Shown here in pieces: positions 37,050-45,293 of a stretch of DNA of 64,000 bases. The position numbers and the translations under genes are program-made. Location of the stretch: positions 6,386,001-6,450,000 of the forward strand of contig NZ_CP074102.1 of NCBI RefSeq assembly GCF_018310535.1, read 5' to 3'. Under the pieces are notes generated by a model, which was not told the origin of the DNA, ran no database searches, and saw only the letters and a program-made list of their open reading frames with translations. The first letter of the stretch is position 1; every line of letters begins with the position of its first letter. This DNA is from Streptomyces mirabilis (GTDB lineage Bacteria; Actinomycetota; Actinomycetes; Streptomycetales; Streptomycetaceae).

Positions 37050-38219
37050 ATGCGCACCATCCTGATCACAGGCCAGGGCGGCACGGGCCGTACGACGGTC
37101 GCGGCGGCCACCGCGCTGAAGGCCGCCCGCGAGGGCACCCGCACCCTCCTGCTCACCGCCGACCGCACCGACACCCTCGGCGCCGTCCTCGGCGTACCCA
37201 CCGGCGCGGAACCCACCGACACCGCGCCCCGCCTCACGACGTGGCGCCCCGACGCGAACGCCCGCTTCCGCGAGGACCTCACCGCCTTCCAGGACCGCGC
37301 GACCACCGCCCTGGACCTGCTCGGCGCCTCCCGCCTGGACGCCGAGGAACTCACCCCCCTGCCCGGCGCCGAGGAACTCGCCCTGCTGCGCGCCCTGCGC
37401 GACGCGGCGACCTCGGAGACGTACGACCTGCTGGTCGTGGACCTCCCGCCGACCCCGCAGGCGCTCGCCCTCCTTGCCCTCCCGGAGGAGCTGCGCCGCT
37501 ACCTGCGCCGACTGCTCCCGCCGGAGCGCCAGGCGGCCCGCGCCCTGCGCCCCGTGCTGGGCCGCCTCGCGGGCGTCCCGATGCCCGCCGAGTGGCTGTA
37601 CGAGACGGCGGCACGCTGGGACATCGAGCTGGCCGCCGTCGCGGCGGTCGTCGAGGACCGCGCCACGACCGTACGGCTGGTCGCCGAGCCGGGCCCGGCC
37701 GGTACCGACGCCGTACACGCCGCCACCACCGCGCTCGCCCTGCACGGTCTGCGCGTGGACGCGCTGGTCGCGAGCCGGGTACTGCCCGCCGCCAGCGCGG
37801 ACGCCTGGCTGGGCGCCCTCGCCGCCCAGCAGCGCAAGGCGCTGGACGAGTGGCAGGAGACGTACACCGTCCACGAGGTCCCGCACCTCGGCCGCGACCC
37901 GCGCGGCACCGACGACCTCGGCGCGCTCCCCGTGCCCGGCGTCAACCGGGCGCCGACCCCGGTCGAGTGGCCCGTCCTGGACCACCTCGCCGACGACGGC
38001 GTCCTCGTATGGCACATCCCGCTGCCCGGCGCGATACGCGAGGAACTGGACCTGATCCGCCGGGGCGACGAACTCGTCGTCACCGTGGGCCAGTTCCGCA
38101 GGATCGTGCCGCTGCCGTCCGCGCTGCGCCGCTGCACCGTGGCCGGCGCCGCCCTGCGCGAGGGGGAACTCAGGGTGCGTTTCGCGCCGGACCCGGATCT
38201 GTGGCCCCGGACACGGTGA
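37050..38219 (+). CDS. ArsA/GET3-like ATPase with degenerate P-loop
   Basis: A 389-residue protein of the ArsA family (annotated in relatives as ion-transporting ATPase). It keeps the fold's motifs, with VVDLPPTPQALALL as switch and A-loop region. The P-loop at residues 8-16 reads GQGGTGRTT, so both lysines of the usual GKGGxGKT motif are replaced, by Gln and Arg. ATP binding or hydrolysis may therefore be impaired or altered. TAGCGT lies eight bases before ATG 37050, suggesting a leaderless mRNA. Possible role: tail-anchored or membrane-lipid protein handling with its SRPBCC neighbour. Confidence 0.88.
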   Translation: MRTILITGQGGTGRTTVAAATALKAAREGTRTLLLTADRTDTLGAVLGVPTGAEPTDTAPRLTTWRPDANARFREDLTAFQDRATTALDLLGASRLDAEELTPLPGAEELALLRALRDAATSETYDLLVVDLPPTPQALALLALPEELRRYLRRLLPPERQAARALRPVLGRLAGVPMPAEWLYETAARWDIELAAVAAVVEDRATTVRLVAEPGPAGTDAVHAATTALALHGLRVDALVASRVLPAASADAWLGALAAQQRKALDEWQETYTVHEVPHLGRDPRGTDDLGALPVPGVNRAPTPVEWPVLDHLADDGVLVWHIPLPGAIREELDLIRRGDELVVTVGQFRRIVPLPSALRRCTVAGAALREGELRVRFAPDPDLWPRTR

Positions 38220-38276
38220 ACGGCGTACCCCCGTTCGGGTACCGTCGAAAGGAAGAACCATAGGCAGGAGTCCGCC

Positions 38277-38744
38277 ATGAGCGAAGAGCGCCCCACGTCC
38301 GACGCCGCTCAGGAGGCGAACGACGAAGCGCGCGCGAGCGACGCCGACGCCTGGGCGAAGGCGTGCGCCGAGGACCTCGCGGCGGAGAAGGCCCGCCGCC
38401 GCGCCCAGTACGGCCCGCCGCCCGGCTCGGCCGCGGAGGAACTGCGCAAGCTGGTCGACACGGTCGCCGACAAGCTGTCCGGACTGAACTCGCCGCTGTT
38501 CGGTGTGGTCGCCTCCGGCACCGCCCAGCAGATGGTCAACCAGGTCGTACAGCAGGCCAAGGCCGCCGTCGAACCGGTCATAGAGCGCAACCCCGATGTT
38601 TTCGATCACCTCGCGGCCGCGGGCAACGAGCTGCTCGCCGCCTACCGCTCGGCCGTCGAGGCACAGGAACGACGCTGGACCACCCGGGAGCGTGGCCCCC
38701 GCGACGAGGGGACCGGTCCGGGGGAGCGGATTGACTTGGACTAA
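38277..38744 (+). CDS. Conserved actinobacterial protein upstream of glkA
   Basis: A 155-residue soluble protein with an acidic, Ala/Glu-rich N terminus (about 1-45), a helical centre (AAEELRKLVDTVADKLSGL to VIERNPDVFDHLAAAGNELLAAYRSAVEAQ) and a charged tail. No catalytic motif. It lies 54 bp before glkA, probably in the same transcript. In S. coelicolor a gene adjacent to glkA affects carbon catabolite repression; this may be the equivalent, by position only. ATG with AGGAG upstream. Confidence 0.85.
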   Translation: MSEERPTSDAAQEANDEARASDADAWAKACAEDLAAEKARRRAQYGPPPGSAAEELRKLVDTVADKLSGLNSPLFGVVASGTAQQMVNQVVQQAKAAVEPVIERNPDVFDHLAAAGNELLAAYRSAVEAQERRWTTRERGPRDEGTGPGERIDLD

Positions 38745-38798
38745 AGGCTGCTCGGGTACGGTTGGCCGTAGCGGGGCTCGACCGAAACTGAGGGATTC

Positions 38799-39752
38799 AT
38801 GGGACTCACCATCGGCGTCGATATCGGCGGCACGAAGATCGCGGCCGGTGTGGTCGACGAGGAAGGCAACATCCTCTCGACGCACAAGGTGCCGACCCCC
38901 ACCACGCCGCAGGCCATCGTGGACGCCATCGCCGCCGCAGTGGAGGGCGCGCGCGCAGGTCACGACATCGTCGGCGTGGGCATCGGTGCCGCCGGATACG
39001 TGAACCGCCAGCGCTCGACCGTGTACTTCGCGCCCAACATCGACTGGCGGCAGGAGCCGCTCAAGGCCGAGGTCGAGGCGCGCGTGGGGCTGCCCGTCGT
39101 CGTCGAGAACGACGCGAACGCGGCGGCGTGGGGCGAGTACAAGTTCGGCGCGGGCAAGGGTCACCGGAACGTCATCTGCATCACCCTGGGCACGGGCCTC
39201 GGCGGCGGCATCATCATCGGCAACAAGCTGCGCCGCGGGCACTTCGGCGTGGCCGCCGAGTTCGGCCACATCCGCATGGTGCCGGACGGTCTGCTGTGCG
39301 GCTGCGGCTCGCAGGGCTGCTGGGAGCAGTACGCCTCCGGGCGGGCCCTCGTCCGCTACGCCAAGCAGCGGGCCAACGCCACCCCCGAGAACGCGGAGAT
39401 CCTGCTCGCGCTGGGCAACGGCACCCCCGACGGCATCGAGGGCAAGCACATCTCGGTGGCCGCGCGCCAGGGCGACCCGGTGGCGGTGGACTCCTACCGC
39501 GAGCTGGCCCGCTGGGCCGGCGCCGGCCTCGCCGACCTGGCCTCGCTCTTCGACCCCTCCGCCTTCATCGTCGGCGGCGGCCTCTCGGACGAGGGCGAGC
39601 TGGTCCTCGACCCCATCCGTAAGTCGTACAAGCGCTGGCTCGTCGGCGGCAACTGGCGCCCCGTGGCCGAAGTGATCGCCGCCCAGCTCGGCAACGAAGC
39701 CGGCCTCGTGGGCGCGGCGGACCTGGCCCGGGAACCCGACCCGATCATGTAA
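38799..39752 (+). CDS. glkA: Glucokinase, ROK family
   Basis: A 317-residue ROK glucokinase that phosphorylates glucose with ATP and, in S. coelicolor, is needed for glucose repression. The phosphate loop GVDIGGTKIAAGVVD, catalytic region VENDANAAAWGEY and the ROK zinc site CGCGSQGCWEQYASG (three cysteines plus an upstream histidine in GHIRM) are complete, as is the C-terminal IVGGGLSDEG. ATG 38799 has GAGGGA upstream. It is placed with pfkA about 6 kb away, giving the first and third steps of glycolysis. Confidence 0.97.
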   Translation: MGLTIGVDIGGTKIAAGVVDEEGNILSTHKVPTPTTPQAIVDAIAAAVEGARAGHDIVGVGIGAAGYVNRQRSTVYFAPNIDWRQEPLKAEVEARVGLPVVVENDANAAAWGEYKFGAGKGHRNVICITLGTGLGGGIIIGNKLRRGHFGVAAEFGHIRMVPDGLLCGCGSQGCWEQYASGRALVRYAKQRANATPENAEILLALGNGTPDGIEGKHISVAARQGDPVAVDSYRELARWAGAGLADLASLFDPSAFIVGGGLSDEGELVLDPIRKSYKRWLVGGNWRPVAEVIAAQLGNEAGLVGAADLAREPDPIM

Positions 39753-39835
39753 CTCTGCGTGTCCTGTTCGTACGACCCGCCCGCCGCGCCCTTCAGGGGG
39801 ACGGCGGGCGATGTCGTACCGAACCCCTTTCGGCG

Positions 39836-39965
39836 GGGGAGCGGATGGCGCCCCGAAAGGGGCGCGGGGCCGGTCGCGCCCATGCGGCTCCGCCGCGTGG
39901 GCGCGACCAGCCACGGCCGGCCGGCAGACGACAAACCACCCGCAGCGTTCCGGCTCCCCCGAGCA
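39836..39965. repeat. Intergenic hairpin repeat, copy E
   Basis: GCGCCCC-GAAA-GGGGCGC at 39848-39865, then CGGTCGCGCCCA with its complement TGGGCGCGACC flanking the small hairpin GCGGCTCCGCCGC. Same order as copy B. It fills most of the 237-bp gap after glkA. Confidence 0.82.
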
Positions 39966-39989
39966 GCGCATCCACGTATGTTGATCCAC

Positions 39990-40742
39990 ATGGCGACGAC
40001 CCCGCTGCCCCGCTCCCACACCGAACCCGACGGCTCCGCCGTCATCCGCGTCCTCAGCTACAACATCCGTTCGATGCGCGACGACACCACCGCCCTCGCC
40101 CGTGTCATCCACGCCTGCGCCCCCGACCTGGTCCTCGTCCAGGAAGCCCCCCGCTTCTTCCGCTGGCGCAAGAAGCTGGCCCGGCTCGCGGCCGCGTCCG
40201 GCCAGACGATCCTGTCCGGCGGCGCGACCGCCGCGGGACCCGCGCTCCTGTGCTCGATGCGGGCCACCGTCGAACGCACCGAGGACGTCCTGCTGCCCCT
40301 CACCCCCGGCCTGCACCGCCGCGGCCTCGCCACCGCCGTCGTCCGCTTCGGTGCCGCCCGGCTCGGCGTGGTGAGCTGCCACCTCTCGCTCCAGAAGGAC
40401 GAGCGGTACACGCAGAGCGGTCTGCTCCTCGACCGCCTCGCGGCCCTCGGCACCCCGCACGCCCTCGCCGGCGGCGACCTGAACGAACGCCCCGACGGCC
40501 CCGCCTTCACCCGCCTCGCCGCCGGCCTCCAGGACTGCCGGGCCACCGCGCCCTGGGGCACGGAGTACACCTCGACGCCCACCGACCCCCACCAGCGCAT
40601 CGACGCGATCTTCGCCACCCGCGGCATCGAGGTCCTCGGCTGCGGGGTCCCGTACGGCCACCCCGGGGTCACGGAGACGGACCTGAGGGCGGCCACGGAC
40701 CATCTGCCCGTGCTGGCCGCCCTCAGAGTGCCCGCCGCGTAA
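39990..40742 (+). CDS. Endonuclease/exonuclease/phosphatase-fold protein
   Basis: A 250-residue EEP-superfamily hydrolase. Metal and catalytic motifs are visible: LSYNIRSM, LVLVQEAP (glutamate), VVSCHLSL (histidine), GGDLNERP (Asp and Asn) and TDHLPVLA (Asp-His). It could hydrolyse phosphodiesters in nucleic acids or phospholipid head groups. No signal peptide. Start ATG 39990 or ATG 39978, neither with a ribosome-binding site. Convergent with the small membrane protein gene downstream. Confidence 0.9.
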   Translation: MATTPLPRSHTEPDGSAVIRVLSYNIRSMRDDTTALARVIHACAPDLVLVQEAPRFFRWRKKLARLAAASGQTILSGGATAAGPALLCSMRATVERTEDVLLPLTPGLHRRGLATAVVRFGAARLGVVSCHLSLQKDERYTQSGLLLDRLAALGTPHALAGGDLNERPDGPAFTRLAAGLQDCRATAPWGTEYTSTPTDPHQRIDAIFATRGIEVLGCGVPYGHPGVTETDLRAATDHLPVLAALRVPAA

Positions 40743-40751
40743 CCGGCCGCG

Positions 40752-41438
40752 TCAGACCACCGCGCCCCGCCCGGGATCGTCCTCGTCCTCGTCGTCGGGC
40801 TTCATGCGCGCCACGAGGGTGGCGAAGCCGCCCAGAAAGCCGCCGATGCCGACCGTGGCGAGCCACCACGTCATGTCCCAGCCGAGAAGGATGGCCAGCA
40901 GCAGCACGATCGGGCCGCCGACGACGGCGAGCCAGGCGAACTTGGCCGTGGTGTCGGCGCTGGGCAGTGGGGGCGGCTCCGGGGGGACGAAGTGGCCCTC
41001 GTCGTCCCCGTCGAAGTCGTCCTCGGAGGGCTCGGGCGCCTGGTAGTCGCGCGGACCGCCGACGCCGGGCGCGAAGGAGACGGAGCCGCCGAGGGGCTTC
41101 GCCGCAGCGGGCGGCTCCCCGGCCTTGTCGCCTGCCCCGTCCTTCTCGCTCGTCCCGACGGTCCCGCCGGTCTCGTTCTTCTTGCCCTTCTCGGGCCTCT
41201 CGGGTGCGTCCTCGCCGCCCGGGGCGGCGTTCGTCACCGGGTCGAGGAGCGCCAGGTCCTCGATCGACTTGAACGGTTTCGCGCCAGGCGGGTCCGGCGG
41301 CTCCTCGCCGTACCCGGCGACGATCGCCTGCCACGCGGCGTCCTCGTCGAACGGCACACCCTGCTCGTCACCGAGAGGCTCGCCGACGGGTACGCCCTTC
41401 TCGTCGGGCTCGCCGCGCTCCGCGTCGTGCTCAGCCAC
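40752..41438 (-). CDS. Acidic protein with two C-terminal membrane helices
   Basis: A 228-residue protein without a recognised enzyme domain. Residues 1-155 are acidic and Pro/Gly-rich with low complexity; two hydrophobic helices follow at about 168-188 (AWLAVVGGPIVLLLAILLGW) and 192-212, and the tail is Asp/Glu-rich (DDEDEDDPG). GTG start with AGGGA. Its start overlaps the end of the hydrolase gene by eight bases, so both are expressed together. Function unknown. Confidence 0.85.
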   Translation of the reverse strand: MAEHDAERGEPDEKGVPVGEPLGDEQGVPFDEDAAWQAIVAGYGEEPPDPPGAKPFKSIEDLALLDPVTNAAPGGEDAPERPEKGKKNETGGTVGTSEKDGAGDKAGEPPAAAKPLGGSVSFAPGVGGPRDYQAPEPSEDDFDGDDEGHFVPPEPPPLPSADTTAKFAWLAVVGGPIVLLLAILLGWDMTWWLATVGIGGFLGGFATLVARMKPDDEDEDDPGRGAVV

Positions 41439-42243
41439 CAGTGGCCGTCCCTTCCTGCTGACCCACCTGACCCGTGTCGGACCGCTTGCCGACACTGGGC
41501 GCGAGCCGGGCGATGAACGCGTGGCTCTCCTCGAAGATCCGGTCCGCGTCATGGTCCAACGTCGCCACGTGGTAGCTCTGTTCCAGCAGGATCTCCGTCA
41601 CATCGGTGGACGACACCCGGCTCAGGATCCGGGCCGAGTCGACGGGCGGCACCACATGGTCCTGGGGGCTGTGCAGCAGCAGCATCGGCTGGGTGACCTG
41701 GGGCAGTTCACCGTCGACCATCCGGTAGAAGTTCCGCATGGAGTGGGCTGCGTGCAGGGGCACCCGGTCGTAGCCCACCTCCGCGACGCCCTCCTTGGCG
41801 ATGTCGCTGGTGATGCCGCTCACCGTCCGGACGAGGTGGCGGAGCACCGGAAGGGCGCGGGCGGCCGCCCCGTGCACCTTGTTCGCCGGGTTGACGACGA
41901 CGATGCCGCTCACCTCGTCCCCGTGCTTCGCGGCGAGCCGCAGGGTCAGCGCGGCGCCCATGGACAGGCCGAAGACGAACACGCGGGCGCAGCGCTCCCG
42001 CAGGGCGCGCAACTCGCGGTCCACCTCCGCGTACCAGTCCTGCCAGCCCGTGAGCTGCATGTCCTCCCAGCGCGTGCCGTGCCCCGGCAGCAGGGGCAGC
42101 GCGACGGTCAGACCGCGCTCGGCGAGATACTCCCCCCAGGGGCGCAGCGACTGCGGGGAACCGGTGAAGCCGTGGCAGAGAAGGACACCGACCTCTCCGC
42201 CCTCGTGGCGGAACGGCTCGGCTCCAGGAAGGACGACCGGCAC
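41431..42243 (-). CDS. Alpha/beta hydrolase (carboxylesterase/lipase type)
   Basis: A 270-residue hydrolase similar to monoacylglycerol lipases and the Est30 carboxylesterases. The oxyanion motif LLCHGFTGSP, nucleophile GLSMGAA, aspartate in HSPQDHVVP and histidine in SYHVATLD complete the catalytic triad. GTG 42243 is chosen for AGGAG seven bases upstream and the short N terminus; an ATG 18 bases upstream is also open. It overlaps the acidic membrane protein gene and is divergent from an acyltransferase gene, which suggests acylglycerol turnover. Confidence 0.92.
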   Translation of the reverse strand: MPVVLPGAEPFRHEGGEVGVLLCHGFTGSPQSLRPWGEYLAERGLTVALPLLPGHGTRWEDMQLTGWQDWYAEVDRELRALRERCARVFVFGLSMGAALTLRLAAKHGDEVSGIVVVNPANKVHGAAARALPVLRHLVRTVSGITSDIAKEGVAEVGYDRVPLHAAHSMRNFYRMVDGELPQVTQPMLLLHSPQDHVVPPVDSARILSRVSSTDVTEILLEQSYHVATLDHDADRIFEESHAFIARLAPSVGKRSDTGQVGQQEGTATGG

Positions 42244-42383
42244 CTTCGGTCTCCTGTTCATCAGGCGGGCGGAATGCGAGGCGTACTTCACCGTACGCGA
42301 CCGCACTGACACCGACCAGGGTCGTCGGGGCCTTTGACAGTGCTCCGGGATAAGGTCTCATCGACTACACAGGAGGCATTCGG

Positions 42384-43169
42384 TTGATCTACGGCGCCAT
42401 GAAGTTTTCCATCGGAGGGCCGCTGAAGCTTGCCTTCAGGCCCTGGGTGGAAGGCCTCGAGAACATTCCCGCCGAGGGCCCCGCCATCCTGGCAAGCAAT
42501 CATCTGTCGTTCTCGGACTCGTTCTTCCTGCCCGCGGTCCTCGACCGCAAGGTGACCTTCATCGCGAAGGCCGAGTACTTCACGACGCCCGGCGTCAAGG
42601 GCCGGATGACCGCCGCCTTCTTCAAGGGCGTCGGCCAGCTCCCGGTGGACCGCTCCGGCGCGCGCGGCGCGGGCGAGGCGGCCATCAAGAGCGGCATCGA
42701 CGTCATCGAGCGCGGTGAGCTGTTCGGTATCTACCCGGAGGGCACGCGCTCGCCCGACGGGCGGCTGTACCGCGGCAAGCCGGGCGGCCTCGCGCGCGTG
42801 GCGCTCGCCACCGGCGCCCCGGTCATCCCAGTCGCCATGATCGACACCGAGAAGATCCAGCCGCCGGGCAAGGTGATGCCCAAGCTGATGCGTCCGGGCA
42901 TCCGCATCGGCAAGCCGCTCGACTTCAGCCGCTACAACGGCATGGAGCACGACCGCTTCGTGCTGCGCGCGGTGACCGACGAGGTCATGTACGAGATCAT
43001 GAAGCTCTCCGGCCAGGAGTACGTCGACATCTACGCGACGGCCGCCAAGCGGCAGATCGCGGAGGTGGCGAAGGCCGAGAAGCAGGTGCTCAAGGAAGTA
43101 GAACAGGCGCAGAAGGAAGCCGCGAAGGCGGCCGAAGCCGAAACCGAAGAGGGACGGGCCGGCTCCTAG
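42384..43169 (+). CDS. 1-Acylglycerol-3-phosphate acyltransferase (PlsC family)
   Basis: A 261-residue membrane-associated acyltransferase of phospholipid synthesis. The catalytic box SNHLSFSDS (HX4D) is near residue 38 and the glycerol-phosphate site YPEGTRSPDG near 116; the C-terminal tail is a Glu/Ala/Lys helix. The TTG start at 42384 is supported by AGGAGG seven bases upstream; ATG 42399 is possible. It sits 23 bp ahead of the MacS-like sensor gene region. Matches the acyltransferase near the ArsA-like gene in M. tuberculosis. Confidence 0.93.
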   Translation: MIYGAMKFSIGGPLKLAFRPWVEGLENIPAEGPAILASNHLSFSDSFFLPAVLDRKVTFIAKAEYFTTPGVKGRMTAAFFKGVGQLPVDRSGARGAGEAAIKSGIDVIERGELFGIYPEGTRSPDGRLYRGKPGGLARVALATGAPVIPVAMIDTEKIQPPGKVMPKLMRPGIRIGKPLDFSRYNGMEHDRFVLRAVTDEVMYEIMKLSGQEYVDIYATAAKRQIAEVAKAEKQVLKEVEQAQKEAAKAAEAETEEGRAGS

Positions 43170-43180
43170 ACGCTTGCGTC

Positions 43181-43199
43181 GGGGGGCGGGGGGTGGGGG
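43181..43199 (+). promoter_or_regulatory. G-quadruplex-prone tract over the macS ribosome-binding site
   Basis: Runs of 6, 6 and 5 guanines separated by single bases end three bases before ATG 43202 and contain the only plausible ribosome-binding site. Such a run could fold into a G-quadruplex in the mRNA and affect translation. Confidence 0.55.
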
Positions 43200-43201
43200 A
43201 C

Positions 43202-44437
43202 ATGGCCAAGCGCGAGAGAGTCATGAGGATGTCGGTCGAGCAGCCGCTGTGGCGTGCGCTCACCGCCTACCGCGTGCTGACAATGCTGTACGCGATCGGG
43301 CTCTTCGCCACCGCGTTCCGCAAGTTCGCCCACCCCTGGGTGGCCATCGGGTACTTCGCCGTCCTGTCCGTCTGGACGCTCGCCACCCTGCCCAGGGTCG
43401 CGAACGCGGCGAGCTGCACCAAGCGCTTCCTCGCCGTCGACCTGACCATCGCGCTCACCGGCATCATGCTCACGCCCGTCGCGGACGCCCACCACCGCGT
43501 GGTGACCGGTGGTCCCACACTCCCGTCGATATGGACCGCGGGCTCCGTCCTGGCCTTCGCCATCAAGGGCGGCTGGCGCTGGGCGGCGTTCGCCTCGACG
43601 CTCGTCGCGGTCGCCAACCTCGTCGAGCGCGGCGCCCCCACCCGCGACACGATCCACAACGTGATCCTCGTCTGGGTCGCCTCCATCGCCATCGGATACG
43701 TAGTCGAGGTCGCCCGCGCCTCCGAGCTCACCCTCGCCCGCGCCCTGGAGATCGAGGCCGCGACCCGCGAGCGCGAGCGCCTCGCCCGTGACATCCACGA
43801 CGGCGTCCTGCAGGTCCTCGCCATGGTGCAGCGACGGGCCTCCGCGCTCGGCGGCGAGGCCGCGGAGCTGGGCCGGATGGCCGGCGAGCAGGAGGTCGCG
43901 CTGCGCACCCTGGTCTCGGGCGGCCTGGTGCCCGTCTCGCGGGTGTCCGAGGACGCCTCCCTCGGCGCCGTCGTACGGGCCGTCGAGGAACCGGACGACG
44001 ACCAGGACTCCCGGGGCCCTGTCGACCTGCGCGCCCTGCTCGCCCCGTACGCGACCGCGCGCGTGACCTTCTCCGAGCCGGGCGCCCCGGTTCCTCTTTC
44101 CCCGGCCGCCGCCCGGGAGTTGGCCGCCGCTGTCGGTGCCGCCCTGGACAATGTCCGCAAGCACGTCGGCGAGGACGCCCGCGCCTGGATCCTCGTCGAG
44201 GACGAGCCGGACGAGGTGATCGTGACCGTACGCGACGACGGCCCGGGCATCCCGGAGGGGCGGCTCGCCCAGGCCGAGGGGGAGGGGCGGCTCGGTGTGG
44301 CCCTGTCGATCCGGGGCCGGCTGCGCGACCTCGGCGGCGCCGCCGAACTGATCTCGGTGCCGGGCCAGGGCACGGAGGTCGAGCTGAAGATACCGAAGGT
44401 TTCCAGGGTTTCACGGGGGAAGGCGGAGCAGCGATGA
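43202..44437 (+). CDS. macS: MacS-family sensor histidine kinase
   Basis: A 411-residue kinase. Five or six membrane helices occupy about 15-175 (PspC-less MASE-like sensor), followed by the HisKA_3 dimerisation helix with phospho-acceptor H199 in ERLARDIHDGVLQ and the ATPase domain (ALDNVRKHVGED, VRDDGPGIPEG). In S. coelicolor MacRS beside phosphofructokinase controls aerial growth and actinorhodin production, and position here matches. Start ATG 43202 after a G-run; GTG 43193 is also in frame. The end overlaps macR by four bases. Confidence 0.92.
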   Translation: MAKRERVMRMSVEQPLWRALTAYRVLTMLYAIGLFATAFRKFAHPWVAIGYFAVLSVWTLATLPRVANAASCTKRFLAVDLTIALTGIMLTPVADAHHRVVTGGPTLPSIWTAGSVLAFAIKGGWRWAAFASTLVAVANLVERGAPTRDTIHNVILVWVASIAIGYVVEVARASELTLARALEIEAATRERERLARDIHDGVLQVLAMVQRRASALGGEAAELGRMAGEQEVALRTLVSGGLVPVSRVSEDASLGAVVRAVEEPDDDQDSRGPVDLRALLAPYATARVTFSEPGAPVPLSPAAARELAAAVGAALDNVRKHVGEDARAWILVEDEPDEVIVTVRDDGPGIPEGRLAQAEGEGRLGVALSIRGRLRDLGGAAELISVPGQGTEVELKIPKVSRVSRGKAEQR

Positions 44438-45126
44438 CGGAGGTCACCGACGTGGCGGGGCAGGATCCGATCAAGGTCATGGTGGTGGACGACCACCCCA
44501 TGTGGCGCGACGCGGTCGCCCGCGACCTGGACGCGTCGGGTTTCGCCGTGGTCGCCACCGCGGGCGACGGCGAGCAGGCGGTGCGCCGTGCCCGGGCCGC
44601 CGCGCCCGACGTCCTGGTGCTCGACCTGAACCTGCCCGCCAAGCCCGGCGTCCAGGTCTGCAAGGAACTGGTCGCCACCAACCCGGCGCTGCGCGTCCTC
44701 GTCCTGTCGGCCAGCGGCGAGCACGCGGACGTCCTGGAGGCGGTGAAGTCCGGCGCCACCGGCTATCTGCTGAAGTCGGCGTCCACGGAGGAGCTGATCG
44801 ACGCGGTGCGCCGCACGGCCGTCGGCGACCCCGTGTTCACGCCGGGCCTCGCGGGCCTGGTCCTCGGCGAGTACCGCCGGCTGGCCTCCGAGCCCGCCCC
44901 CGCCGCGGGCGCCGACGAGCCAAAGGCCCCGCAGCTCACCGACCGCGAGACCGAGGTGCTGCGCCTGGTCGCCAAGGGCCTGAGCTACAAGCAGATCGCC
45001 GAGCGCCTGGTCATCTCCCACCGCACGGTCCAAAACCATGTGCAGAACACCCTGGGCAAGCTCCAACTCCACAACCGGGTGGAGCTGGTGCGCTATGCCA
45101 TAGAGCGCGGTCTCGACGAGGCATAG
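44434..45126 (+). CDS. macR: MacR-like LuxR-family response regulator
   Basis: A 230-residue regulator with receiver acid pair D19-D20, phospho-acceptor D64 (LVLDLNLPAKPG), conserved lysine in YLLKSAS, an Ala/Pro linker and a LuxR helix-turn-helix at about 165-228 (LTDRETEVLRLVAKGLSYKQIAERLVISHRTV). It is translationally coupled to macS. The promoter targets cannot be predicted here. Confidence 0.94.
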   Translation: MTEVTDVAGQDPIKVMVVDDHPMWRDAVARDLDASGFAVVATAGDGEQAVRRARAAAPDVLVLDLNLPAKPGVQVCKELVATNPALRVLVLSASGEHADVLEAVKSGATGYLLKSASTEELIDAVRRTAVGDPVFTPGLAGLVLGEYRRLASEPAPAAGADEPKAPQLTDRETEVLRLVAKGLSYKQIAERLVISHRTVQNHVQNTLGKLQLHNRVELVRYAIERGLDEA

Positions 45127-45293
45127 GCCCCCACGAGTGGCCGGCGTAAACCCTGGTTGACCCACCATCGAGTGAAGGCATGTGATCAACACCCGCACAA
45201 TTCACCGGAATTGCCCTTCCGCACCATGCCGAAGTGACCTGGATCACTATTAGCGTGAGTCTCATCAGGCAACCGCGGCGAAGGGACTTTTCC

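Noticed and set aside
36987..40703. Open frame of more than 1200 codons on the minus strand opposite the ArsA-like, glkA and phosphatase genes
   Set aside because: It is antisense to several well-supported genes and has the Arg/Gly/Val composition of a shadow frame.
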